This document shows, piece after piece, positions 1 through 6,448 of a DNA stretch of 14,535 bases. Source of the stretch: Gemmatimonadales bacterium (GTDB lineage: Bacteria; Gemmatimonadota; Gemmatimonadetes; Palauibacterales; Palauibacteraceae); contig DAOVWI010000041.1 in NCBI GenBank assembly GCA_030636765.1, positions 1 through 14,535 on the forward strand. The letters are read 5' to 3'. Each line of letters starts with the position of its first letter. Position 1 is the first letter of the stretch. A model generated the notes under the pieces. That model saw only the letters and a list, made by a program, of their open reading frames with translations. It had not been told where the DNA came from and ran no database searches. The translations under genes and the position numbers were made by a program.

Positions 1-1
1 C

Positions 2-1024
2 GTCTGGGCGCTCAACTCGATCGGTCAGACGATCCGGACCTTCGAGATCGGCGAGGGTATCTCGCCGCTGGGCCTCGACGTCGTCCTGGAAGGTCTCTTC
101 GACGGGGTCGCCATGGACGTCGCGTTCCCGCTCGCCGTCACATCGGAGAGCTCCTTCGGAGGCGACCGCGCGATCGTGGCCGACCTCGAGTCGGGCGGGA
201 CGACCGCCGTGCCCTTCTTGGAGCCGTCGGGCGATCTTGTGAACCCCTCGAAACCTTTCGTGCTGCAAGGCACGAGCGAGGCGATCGTGGGCGGCCGTGG
301 GACCAATTCGATCTACCGGTTCTCGATCGATCCTCCCGGCACGCCCGCAACCGTGCTCGCCAGGGATGCGGGCGAGTTCGTCGAAAAGGTCGTGGTCACG
401 AACGGACGGGTGTTCGCCATCGACTCGAACATCGACGACGCGGGCGGCACATTCGAGCCACTGGGCAACAGCCGCGTCGCCGTCTTCGACCTCGAGGGAG
501 GGCCCGTGGCCGACTTCCCGCTCCCCGGCTTCCAGGCGACAGACGCCGTCCTCTCGGGAGGGAAGCTCGTGGTTCTGAACGCCGGCACCCTCACGCCGAC
601 GTTCGAGCCCGAGGGGGACGGAACGCTCGCGGTCGTCGACGTCGTGCCCCCCTTCCAGGTCTCCGGGCCGTTTCCTCTCGGTGGAAACGGCGTCTCCCTG
701 GAGGACGGCGCCGACGGCCGGGTGTACGTGACGGTGACGAACGACTTTGCGGGCCCGATCCGGACGCTCAGCTTCAACGTGGGCACGAACGGGTTTGTGC
801 GGGGTCCCGACGATCCGATCCGGACGCGCGACGACGCCGGTGCGGACATCTCCTGTTGGGTGGCGACGTCGCTGGCGGACGGCCGGCTGCTGTGTGCGAC
901 CTTCCGCACGGACCAGGCGGGTACGCTGTACGTCCTGAACGCGGACGGGAGCTTCGTCAGCTCCACGCCCGGCGGCTTCGGAACGAGCGACCTGGAGATC
1001 GCGGTGGCAGCCGGGACTCCATAG
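2..1024 (+). CDS. Secreted propeller-like hypothetical protein, 3' part
   Basis: The frame is open from the first bases of the window, so the gene starts upstream and only its last 340 residues are visible. An internal ATG at 113 is not a convincing start, because the same frame is coding before it. The protein is rich in Gly, Asp, Val and short beta-strand patterns, with recurring blocks such as GRVFAIDSN, RVAVFDLEGG, GTLAVVDVV, GRVYVTVTN and GTLYVLNADGS. This spacing resembles YncE or lactonase-type beta-propeller blades. There are no recognisable catalytic residues and very few cysteines. It is probably exported, but the signal peptide, if any, lies outside the window. Its stop TAG lies 10 bases before recO, so the two may share a transcript. 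The function is unknown and the propeller assignment is inference from pattern only. Confidence 0.7.
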   Translation, partial: VWALNSIGQTIRTFEIGEGISPLGLDVVLEGLFDGVAMDVAFPLAVTSESSFGGDRAIVADLESGGTTAVPFLEPSGDLVNPSKPFVLQGTSEAIVGGRGTNSIYRFSIDPPGTPATVLARDAGEFVEKVVVTNGRVFAIDSNIDDAGGTFEPLGNSRVAVFDLEGGPVADFPLPGFQATDAVLSGGKLVVLNAGTLTPTFEPEGDGTLAVVDVVPPFQVSGPFPLGGNGVSLEDGADGRVYVTVTNDFAGPIRTLSFNVGTNGFVRGPDDPIRTRDDAGADISCWVATSLADGRLLCATFRTDQAGTLYVLNADGSFVSSTPGGFGTSDLEIAVAAGTP

Positions 1025-1034
1025 GATAGCGGCC

Positions 1035-1769
1035 ATGCCGATCGTCACCACGCGGTGCGTGGTCCTGCAGACATATAGCTACAGCGACACGAGCAAGATC
1101 CTGCGTCTGATGACGCTGGATCAAGGGCCCCGCTCGGCGATCGCGCGCGGTGCGCTACGCCCGAGAAGCCGCTTTGGAGGGCTGATCGAACCCTTTGCGG
1201 AAGGGCGTGCCACTCTGTACGTGCGTGAGAACCGGGAGCTGGACACTCTCTCGGATTTCGATCTGGTGAAGGAGCGTCAGGGCCTCGGGGTGGACCTGGT
1301 TCGCTTCGCCGGTGCCTCCGTGCTGTGCGAGCTCGTCATGCGCCTCGCCCCAAATCATCGGGACCAGGGGCTGTACAGGACGCTCGTCTCCGGCCTGGAC
1401 GCACTCCTGGCGGCTTCGGAGGATCGTGTCGAAGCCACCGTGCTACACCACCTCTGGCGCCTCGTCGGGGTTCTCGGTTTCGAGCCTCATCTGGCCGACT
1501 GTCTCATGTGCGGACGCCCGATACCGCCGGGAGCCTCGGCGTGCTTCGAGCCGGCAGCCGGCGGGCTGCGGTGTGACAGGTGCGGCGCTCCGGGCGGGCT
1601 CGTCTCCCCATCGGAGCTGGCCGCCCTGCGGATGCTCGTCTCGGAGAATGCAGGGCTGCCGGCCGTCGACGGTCTTCAACGGCGTATGCTCGTCGACTAC
1701 GTCCGCTACCATCTCGCCGAGGGCGTACGGATCCGTTCTCTCGAGTTCCTTGCTCGGATCTCTGCCTAA
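1035..1769 (+). CDS. recO: DNA repair protein RecO
   Basis: RecO works in the RecFOR pathway. It anneals single strands and, with RecR, loads RecA onto SSB-coated DNA at gaps. The 244-residue length is normal. The N-terminus (about 1-80) has the family's OB-fold pattern, VVLQTYSYSDTSKILRLMT followed by SAIARGALRPRSRFGG and LIEPFAEG. A helical middle follows, and then a zinc-finger module with C156 and C159 (CLMCG) and C180 and C183 (CDRC), plus a further Cys at 170. The C-terminal YHLAEGVRIRSLEFL is typical. The ATG at 1035 follows the preceding gene by 10 bases, with a weak AGGAT upstream. The stop TAA at 1767-1769 is part of the CTAA that borders the inverted-repeat element downstream. Before that insertion recO ended in a TAATG overlap with selB. 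Confidence 0.95.
   Translation: MPIVTTRCVVLQTYSYSDTSKILRLMTLDQGPRSAIARGALRPRSRFGGLIEPFAEGRATLYVRENRELDTLSDFDLVKERQGLGVDLVRFAGASVLCELVMRLAPNHRDQGLYRTLVSGLDALLAASEDRVEATVLHHLWRLVGVLGFEPHLADCLMCGRPIPPGASACFEPAAGGLRCDRCGAPGGLVSPSELAALRMLVSENAGLPAVDGLQRRMLVDYVRYHLAEGVRIRSLEFLARISA
1766..1769. repeat. CTAA target-site duplication, left copy
   Basis: CTAA here carries the recO stop TAA. The matching copy is at 2063-2066. Deleting the element and one copy gives GCCTAATGG, a continuous recO stop/selB start junction, which supports a true duplication rather than chance. Confidence 0.75.
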
Positions 1770-1799
1770 CAGGTCGCTGAAAAACCCTGGTGGGTCGCG
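1770..1799 (+). repeat. Left terminal inverted repeat of the element
   Basis: This 30-bp arm is complementary to 2033-2062 with two mismatches, at arm positions 13 and 22. It begins directly after the recO stop codon. Confidence 0.85.
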
Positions 1800-1928
1800 C
1801 GCATGGGTCTCGTGAGTCGAAGACAAGGAACGAGGAGGAAGGCGATGCGGGAGTATCATCGACGACGAGTGACGCGGTATTCGGCCACGACCCCCGTGCG
1901 CCCCGACAAGCGCTTACGCGCTTGTTAC

Positions 1929-2034
1929 CGTTACGGCGGCGTGGGGGCATCTCCTGCGTTGCCGCTCCTCCCCGATACGCACGGTATCGGCTTCGTCGCG
2001 TCGCCTTGGATCTGCCCCCACGGCGCTCGTAACG
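1929..2034. repeat. Inner inverted repeat and hairpins of the element
   Basis: The arm CGTTACGGCGGCGTGGGGGC (from 1929) is complementary to 2013-2034 with one mismatch and one gap. Just outside it is a perfect 8-bp stem, ACAAGCGC/GCGCTTGT with loop TTAC (1906-1925). Between the arms is a perfect 7-bp stem, CCGATAC/GTATCGG (1972-1990). The right half of the element is therefore a nested set of foldable arms, as in many MITEs and REP-type elements. Confidence 0.7.
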
Positions 2035-2062
2035 CGACCCGCCAGGGTTCTTCAGCGACCTG
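2033..2062 (-). repeat. Right terminal inverted repeat of the element
   Basis: This is the partner of 1770-1799. It ends three bases before the selB ATG. If transcribed through, the two arms could pair into a roughly 30-bp stem ending next to the selB start. Confidence 0.85.
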
Positions 2063-2066
2063 CTAA
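2063..2066. repeat. CTAA target-site duplication, right copy
   Basis: The last A of this CTAA is the A of the selB ATG (2066-2068). It pairs with the copy at 1766-1769. Confidence 0.75.
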
Positions 2067-3961
2067 TGGCCTTCGTCGTGGGTACGGCGGGACACGTCGA
2101 TCATGGCAAGACGACGTTGGTGCATGCACTCACCGGTGTTCACACGGATCGCTGGAAAGAGGAGCGGGAGCGAGGCCTGACGATCGATCTCGGCTTCGCC
2201 CCTCTGCCGTTGGGCGAGGGGATTGAGGCGAGCGTCGTGGACGTGCCGGGTCACGAGGGCTTCGTCAAGAACATGCTGGCCGGAGCTACCGGGATCGACC
2301 TGCTCCTGCTTGTGGTCGCGAGCGACGAGGGGCCGATGCCGCAGACGCGCGAGCACCTGGCGATCGCGCGCCTTCTGGGTGTCGATCACGGTGTCGTGGC
2401 TCTCACGAAGGCGGACCGGGTCGATCAGGAGTGGATCGACCTTTGCCGGGACGCGGTTCGGGAGGAGCTTGTCCGGATCCTCGGACACAGTGAGTGGCCG
2501 ATCCTTCCGGTCTCCACAGTGTCGGGCGACGGGCTGGAGCGGTTGCGTCGCGCGATCGCTGAACGCGCGGCTACCCTGGGCGAACCGGATCCTCGCGATC
2601 TGTTTCGCCTCCCGGTCGATCGAGCGTTCAGCGTCAGAGGAGCCGGCACGGTGGTCACCGGCACCGTGTGGAGCGGCGAGCTCCGGGTCGGTGATGAGGT
2701 GAGGATTCTTCCCTCCGGTCGAACGTCAAGGGTGCGATCTCTGCAGGTTCATTCGAAAGCCCGAGAGTCGGTGGGCCCGCGCCGCCGGTGCGCGGTCGCC
2801 CTCGTCGGCGTGGAGGCGGGCGCAGCGCAGCGCGGCTCGGTCGTGGTGCGAGGACGAGCCTGGAGGGAGGTGTGGTCTCTCGGGTCGCGCCTGACCGTGC
2901 TCGGCCATTCGCCCCGGCCGATCGAGCATGGACAGCGTATCCGGGTGTACCTGGGGACTCGCGAGGTGCTGGCGCGTGTCCGGTTGCACGCGCGCGGCCG
3001 CGGCGTCGATTCGCTGGCCGCCGGTGCCGAAGGCTGGGCGATCCTTCAGCTGGAGGAGTCGCTTGTCGCGAGGGTGGGCGACCGTTTCGTGGTGCGTTTC
3101 TACTCTCCGATTACCACGATCGGAGGAGGCTTGGTGGCCGAGATCGAACCCCCGGCAAGGTGGTGGGACCGGGTCGAGTTGTGGGCTCGGATCCTCTCGC
3201 GGGACGGCCTGGGGCGGGTGGAGGCCGCGGTCGCTCTGCGTGCGGGCGATGGGGTAGAGACGAGTGAACTGCCGCTGCTTGCGGGCGTCTCCCCGGGACA
3301 GCTGCGTGATCTCGAGGGAAGCTCGCAGCTCGAGGTCGTCCGGTTCGGAGACCGCTGGTTCTCAACACCGACGCTGGAGGAAGCACGAACGAGGGTCCTG
3401 GAGGTGCTGGAGGACCTTCACCGCGTCCGTCCGCGAGCGCCCGGCGCATCCCGGGAGGCCGTGCGCAGCACCGTGGCGCGTTCGTTCGCTCCCAGCCTGG
3501 TGGACAACGTCCTGCGCGAGTTGGAAGCCTCCGGGCATCTGGTGGCCGACGGTCCCGAGCTCAGACTGGCGAGCCATCGTCCGGTCCTTACGTCCGCCGA
3601 GCGGGAGGCACGCATTCGGCTGTTGCAGCAGATCGAGGAGGGCGGACTCGAGCCTCCGACGGTTGGCGACCTCGGATCCAGGTTGGACGTGTCGGACGAG
3701 CTCCTGCACGATCTTCTTCGGCTCCTGCTCCGAGACGGGGCGCTGTGCTCGGTCAGCACGGATATTTACCTCTCGGAGCGCAACACGGTGTTCCTGAGGA
3801 AGGCGACGGAGCGTGTCTTCAAAGATAGGTCGCTGGCGACCCCTACGGATTTCAAGGAAGAATTCGGCGTTACCCGAAAGTACCTGATTCCCCTGCTCGA
3901 ATACCTCGATCGAACCGGGGTGACGCGGCGCGCGGGTGACGGCCGGGTGTACACGGGCTGA
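2066..3961 (+). CDS. selB: Selenocysteine-specific elongation factor SelB
   Basis: SelB is the GTPase that carries Sec-tRNA(Sec) to in-frame UGA codons marked by a SECIS hairpin. Its 631 residues match the usual length. The GTPase domain comes first: G1 GHVDHGKTT (9-17), the RERGLTIDLGFA block (34-45) that separates SelB from EF-Tu, G3 DVPGH (59-63) and G4 TKAD (114-117). EF-Tu-like beta-barrel domains II and III follow (DLFRLPVDRAFSVRGAGTVVTGTV, then the VVRFYSPITTIGGG region). The C-terminal third holds the winged helices that bind SECIS RNA, ending in FKEEFGVTRKYLIPLLEYLDRTGVTRR. The ATG at 2066 fits the family start, but no Shine-Dalgarno sequence lies at a usable distance because the inverted-repeat element ends three bases upstream. 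The stop overlaps the next ATG (TGATG). Confidence 0.97.
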   Translation: MAFVVGTAGHVDHGKTTLVHALTGVHTDRWKEERERGLTIDLGFAPLPLGEGIEASVVDVPGHEGFVKNMLAGATGIDLLLLVVASDEGPMPQTREHLAIARLLGVDHGVVALTKADRVDQEWIDLCRDAVREELVRILGHSEWPILPVSTVSGDGLERLRRAIAERAATLGEPDPRDLFRLPVDRAFSVRGAGTVVTGTVWSGELRVGDEVRILPSGRTSRVRSLQVHSKARESVGPRRRCAVALVGVEAGAAQRGSVVVRGRAWREVWSLGSRLTVLGHSPRPIEHGQRIRVYLGTREVLARVRLHARGRGVDSLAAGAEGWAILQLEESLVARVGDRFVVRFYSPITTIGGGLVAEIEPPARWWDRVELWARILSRDGLGRVEAAVALRAGDGVETSELPLLAGVSPGQLRDLEGSSQLEVVRFGDRWFSTPTLEEARTRVLEVLEDLHRVRPRAPGASREAVRSTVARSFAPSLVDNVLRELEASGHLVADGPELRLASHRPVLTSAEREARIRLLQQIEEGGLEPPTVGDLGSRLDVSDELLHDLLRLLLRDGALCSVSTDIYLSERNTVFLRKATERVFKDRSLATPTDFKEEFGVTRKYLIPLLEYLDRTGVTRRAGDGRVYTG

Positions 3962-4461
3962 TGATCGAGCGGCATCCGGTTAATCCATCCGTCGCTTTCT
4001 TGGGCCCGGCGACCCTCTGGGCGGGCCTGTGGCTGCCTGTACCGAGCGTAGAGCCGGCGTGGCCGACCGACAGGGAAGCTGCGAGCCAGGAGGCCTCCCC
4101 GGCCGCCGATTTCACGCTCGATCCCGTTTCACCGAATCCTTTTGACCGGGAGACTCGGATCTCGTTTCGGCTCGGCGAGCGACTGTTCGAGGGAGAAGGA
4201 GATGTTCGCGTCACCATGAAGGTGTTCAACATCCTGCGTCAGGTGGTGGCGGTGCCCGTAGCGCTGGACGAGCGGGGCAGACCGGGTTCGGCGCTGGAGG
4301 ATCTGGGCTACGAGCGTCCAGGCTATTACGAGGCGTTTTGGGACGGTAGAGATTGGGAGGGTCGGCTCTCGGCGTCGGGACCTTACTTCGTGGAGCTCAG
4401 GGTGGGGGACCAGGCGCGGGTACGGAAGATCCTCCTCGTCCCTTCGTCGGAGGGTGGCTGA
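3961..4461 (+). CDS. Small FlgD-Ig-type C-terminal domain protein
   Basis: This 166-residue protein starts with a TGATG overlap on the selB stop. A weakly hydrophobic N-terminal stretch (about residues 10-28) may be a signal peptide. From about residue 50 it has the pattern of the FlgD_ig/type-A sorting-like domain: DFTLDPVSPNPFDRETRISFRL, then VTMKVFNILRQVV, then GYYEAFWDGRDWEGRLSASGPYFVELRVG and VRKILLV. Such domains usually sit at the end of large secreted proteins as an Ig-like fold. Here the domain is nearly the whole protein. The substrate or partner is unknown. It faces a convergent gene only 18 bases away. Translational coupling to selB suggests co-expression, but no role in selenocysteine decoding is implied. 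Confidence 0.75.
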   Translation: MIERHPVNPSVAFLGPATLWAGLWLPVPSVEPAWPTDREAASQEASPAADFTLDPVSPNPFDRETRISFRLGERLFEGEGDVRVTMKVFNILRQVVAVPVALDERGRPGSALEDLGYERPGYYEAFWDGRDWEGRLSASGPYFVELRVGDQARVRKILLVPSSEGG

Positions 4462-4479
4462 TGCGTTACCCCGGCGCCA

Positions 4480-4836
4480 TCAAGGCGGATAATAGTGGAA
4501 GCGCCCGCAATTCTGGCACACGTTCATCTTGGCGTTCGGGTCGGACTCCGATGCCCACGACGTAGGCACGGCCACGAAGCAGCCGTAGCACACCCCGCCG
4601 AGCACCGGCACGACCGCTCGGTGGCGGCTGCCGATGACCCGCCGGTAGCGTTCCTGAACGTCGCCCGTCAGCCGGCGCTCCAGGTCGGAGATCTTGTCCT
4701 CCAGGGCTGCCAGCGCTTCCTCCACGCTCATGTCGAACACACCGGACTCGAATTCCCGGACATCTCCCTCCTCGAGCGCACGCCGCTGCATGTGAAGGTC
4801 CTGCATCTCGAGGAGTGTCTCAAGCTGTTCGTGCAT
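4480..4836 (-). CDS. Short C4-type zinc-ribbon protein (COG1579-like)
   Basis: The 118 residues have two parts. A helical, charged N-terminal segment (about 1-65, with LEDKISDLERRL) is likely a short coiled coil. The C-terminal zinc ribbon has C83/C86 (CYGC) and C107/C110 (CQNCGRFHYY). The PVLGGVCYGCFVAVPTSW and CQNCGRF patterns match the end of COG1579/zf-RING_7 proteins. Those are usually about 240 residues with a long coiled coil, so this one is roughly half length. The start is supported by GGGAG about 9 bases upstream of the ATG. It lies 69 bases downstream of ptsN on the same strand and is probably cotranscribed with it. The molecular role of this family is poorly defined and a nucleic-acid-related role is only a guess. 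Confidence 0.8.
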   Translation of the reverse strand: MHEQLETLLEMQDLHMQRRALEEGDVREFESGVFDMSVEEALAALEDKISDLERRLTGDVQERYRRVIGSRHRAVVPVLGGVCYGCFVAVPTSWASESDPNAKMNVCQNCGRFHYYPP

Positions 4837-4905
4837 TTCACAAAGCTCCCGAGTGAACGTGCCGGGCCATCCTAAAAGGCTGCTGAGAGAAGGTGAGGAG
4901 GCGTT

Positions 4906-5358
4906 CTAGACGCCCTTTTCCTCCAGAAGCTGAAGGAACTCTTTCGGGCTCTCCAGGCCTGCCAGACGATCGGGAACGTCCGCCTCCTTGCTGAACTGGG
5001 CGATCTTTCCGAGGACGGGGAGATACTGGTTGGATACCTCCAGCGGAGGCGCGACGATGAGGAAAACGTAGTGGACGGGTTTCTCGTCGATCGCCTTGAA
5101 GTCGAGACCCGCGGCGTGCCGCCCGAACGCCACACGGAGGCGGTTGACGACGAGGGAGCGGCAATGGGGGATGGCGATGCCCCGGCCGATGCCTGTCGAC
5201 CCCAGGGTCTCGCGCCGCTTGAGCATCTTGAACAGGATGCTCTCGGATTTCTCGTCGAGGTGGAACAGACCGACGAGCGCTCTGAGTGTTTCGTCCTTGG
5301 TTTCCGTCTTCAGCGCCAGGTCGACCGTATCTGTGGAGAAGAAGTCTCTGAGCTGCAT
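4906..5358 (-). CDS. ptsN: PTS IIA-like nitrogen-regulatory protein PtsN
   Basis: This 150-residue protein has the fold pattern of EIIA of the fructose/mannitol/nitrogen class. The phosphoacceptor is H65 in GSTGIGRGIAIPHCR. The block VHYVFLIVAPPLEVSNQYLPVLGKIAQ is typical of PtsN. In proteobacteria this protein takes phosphate from NPr and regulates potassium uptake and other targets rather than transporting sugar. No NPr, EI or HPr kinase gene is in the window. The start ATG is preceded by GGAGG with 10 bases of spacing (plus-strand 5369-5373). A good promoter lies about 110 bases upstream at 5474-5503. A sugar-specific IIA domain is the alternative, but no IIB or IIC gene is adjacent. Confidence 0.9.
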   Translation of the reverse strand: MQLRDFFSTDTVDLALKTETKDETLRALVGLFHLDEKSESILFKMLKRRETLGSTGIGRGIAIPHCRSLVVNRLRVAFGRHAAGLDFKAIDEKPVHYVFLIVAPPLEVSNQYLPVLGKIAQFSKEADVPDRLAGLESPKEFLQLLEEKGV

Positions 5359-5472
5359 CTATTCGATTCCTCCGTAAGAGGCTTGTAATCAGGCCCCTCC
5401 GCTGCCGCCCGCCGATAGGAGTGGCTCCCGAGAGGCGCAGCCGAGTCGAGCGGGTTGTCGCTGCCATGCATG

Positions 5473-5499
5473 CAGTATATTCCCGCGCTCGAAATACTG
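5473..5499. promoter_or_regulatory. Inverted repeat overlapping the ptsN promoter
   Basis: CAGTAT (5473-5478) and ATACTG (5494-5499) form a perfect 6-bp dyad around a 15-base centre, covering the -10 and touching the -35 element. This geometry could suit a dimeric repressor, but part of the symmetry could come from the promoter hexamers themselves. Confidence 0.35.
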
Positions 5500-5503
5500 T
5501 CAA
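5474..5503 (-). promoter_or_regulatory. Sigma70-type promoter for ptsN
   Basis: On the minus strand there is TTGACA (5498-5503), an 18-base spacer, and TATACT (5474-5479). The predicted start is near 5467, giving a leader of about 110 bases before ptsN. The match is close to consensus and stands out in this GC-rich sequence. Confidence 0.6.
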
Positions 5504-5547
5504 AGCGCGCCCGCGCCTCACACCGTTAGATTGGCGTTTCCGTACCG

Positions 5548-5952
5548 ATGCGAGATGCGATGAACGGTCCCAACGACTGGCGGATTCATACCTTTCTCAA
5601 CGTGCTTCTCCGATCCATGGGCGCGCAGCGCGTCGTCTTGTGGCATCTGGAAGCAGTACGCCAGGAGTGGATCGCGGAGGAGGAAGTGTCGACCGGCGGA
5701 CCGGTCCGGACCGACCCTCTCTCGGGCGAGGGACACCCGTTCACGTGGTCGGTGCGGGAGGACCTGGTCCTGCAGGTGCTCTCGACCGACCTGTTCAAGG
5801 GTTCGCCCGAGGGCGAGTGGTCTCTCGTCGCTCCGGTGAGCGAGTGGAATCGACTGGTCAGCATCTCGTTTCCGGGCGCGCCGGGCGTGAACGCCCGCGC
5901 GGCGCTGGAATCCGCGGTACAGCACCTGCGTGCTATTGCTCCGTGGGAGTGA
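5548..5952 (+). CDS. GAF-like small hypothetical protein
   Basis: This 134-residue soluble protein has no signal peptide or membrane segment. The pattern is an N-terminal helix (WRIHTFLNVLLRSMGAQRVVLW), a strand-rich middle and a C-terminal helix (ARAALESAVQHLRAIAPWE). A strand after the first helix (RVVLWHLE) and a late strand pair (WSLVAPVSEWNRLVSISFPG) are compatible with a GAF-type sensor fold. No ligand or catalytic motif is seen, so the fold is a guess. The start may instead be the in-frame ATG at 5560; neither has a clear Shine-Dalgarno sequence. It is divergent from ptsN and ends 35 bases before the tmRNA gene. Coding is supported by an uninterrupted frame and ordinary amino-acid use. 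Confidence 0.65.
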   Translation: MRDAMNGPNDWRIHTFLNVLLRSMGAQRVVLWHLEAVRQEWIAEEEVSTGGPVRTDPLSGEGHPFTWSVREDLVLQVLSTDLFKGSPEGEWSLVAPVSEWNRLVSISFPGAPGVNARAALESAVQHLRAIAPWE

Positions 5953-5987
5953 ACCAACGGCGACGAGGGAGTGTAGGAAGCTGACAA

Positions 5988-6353
5988 GGGGGCGATCAGG
6001 TTTCGACGTGTGCGCCCAAGACCGCAGTCGCGTGCCGAGGTCTCGGACCCTCGTAAAACACCGGGAAACAACCATAATTGCCAACGACAACTTGGCATTG
6101 GCTGCGTAAAACAGCGTAGCCCGTCTTCCGCTCGGCCGGGCCCGAGGCGGGGCGAGAGGGCGACGACAAATCGGGCTGGACGTGGATCGTCCGCCGCGGT
6201 CGATCCCGTCGAGATGGCGAAAGCCAACTTGCGGCTGGCTGGCTGAGGGTAGTCTGCGGACCCGAAGTCGGCGAGAAGAGCAAACGTAGACTACGCACGT
6301 AGAAGCTGTGGGCGAAGGCCTCGCGGACGCGGGTTCGATTCCCGCCGCCTCCA
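5988..6353 (+). ncRNA. ssrA: Transfer-messenger RNA (tmRNA)
   Basis: tmRNA rescues stalled ribosomes and tags the unfinished protein for proteolysis, together with SmpB. The 5' end GGGGGCG pairs with CGCCTCC at the 3' end (6346-6352, one G-U pair). The T-arm is GCGGG-TTCGATT-CCCGC just before it, and A6353 is the discriminator. The bases after it are TCA, so CCA is not encoded and must be added. Near the 5' end GGTTTCGACG is the standard tmRNA block, followed by TGCCGAGG and CCTCGTAAAA. The tag frame is at 6080-6109. Total length is 366 nt, in the normal range for one-piece tmRNA. A hairpin and T-run follow at 6369-6413. Confidence 0.97.
6080..6109 (+). other. tmRNA proteolysis tag reading frame
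   Basis: Codons GCC AAC GAC AAC TTG GCA TTG GCT GCG TAA give ANDNLALAA, following the alanine brought by the tmRNA itself. The ending LAA is the common ClpXP-recognised terminus. E. coli has ANDENYALAA, so this tag is one residue shorter and replaces the ENY core with NL. Confidence 0.92.
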
Positions 6354-6368
6354 TCAACGCAGGTTCGT

Positions 6369-6413
6369 GGTGCCGTCCTTCCTTGGTGCGGCACCGCGGC
6401 CTTTTCTTTTTTT
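6369..6413 (+). terminator. Rho-independent terminator after ssrA
   Basis: GGTGCCG (6369-6375) pairs with CGGCACC (6389-6395) across a 13-base loop. After GCGGC the strand reads CTTTTCTTTTTTT. It lies 15 bases past the tmRNA end and 35 bases before greA, separating the two units. Confidence 0.85.
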
Positions 6414-6448
6414 GAGACCCAGTCGGCTGCCCCGAAGCGGAGTAGGAG

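Larger units (their letters stand above)
1770..2062. mobile_element. 293-bp MITE-like non-autonomous inverted-repeat element
   Basis: The element is bounded by 30-bp terminal inverted repeats (1770-1799 and 2033-2062) that match at 28 of 30 positions. The outer end reads CAGGTCGCTGAAAAACCC on the left and CAGGTCGCTGAAGAACCC on the complement of the right. CTAA flanks both sides (1766-1769 and 2063-2066) and looks like a 4-bp target duplication. Inside lie a second inverted pair (1929-1949 with 2013-2034) and two perfect hairpins (1906-1925 and 1972-1990). Short open frames cross it, but none resembles a transposase, so it would have to be moved in trans. Its size, ends and lack of genes fit a MITE. 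The transposase family is not identifiable from this copy. A large REP-like folding element is the alternative, although the flanking duplication and the restored empty site favour transposition. Confidence 0.8.

Noticed and set aside
1803..2066. An 87-codon open frame inside the inverted-repeat element
   Set aside because: It spans both hairpin arms and the terminal repeat, has no recognisable domain, and ends at the element border. It is likely a by-product of GC-rich sequence.
4458..4483. TGATG...CATCA dyad across the two convergent stops as a bidirectional terminator
   Set aside because: The stem has only five pairs and no T-runs follow on either strand.
5518..6357. A 279-codon minus-strand frame beginning MMEAAGIEPAS
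   Set aside because: It is antisense of the tmRNA; the AGIEPAS start is a known artefact of reading T-arm sequence backwards.
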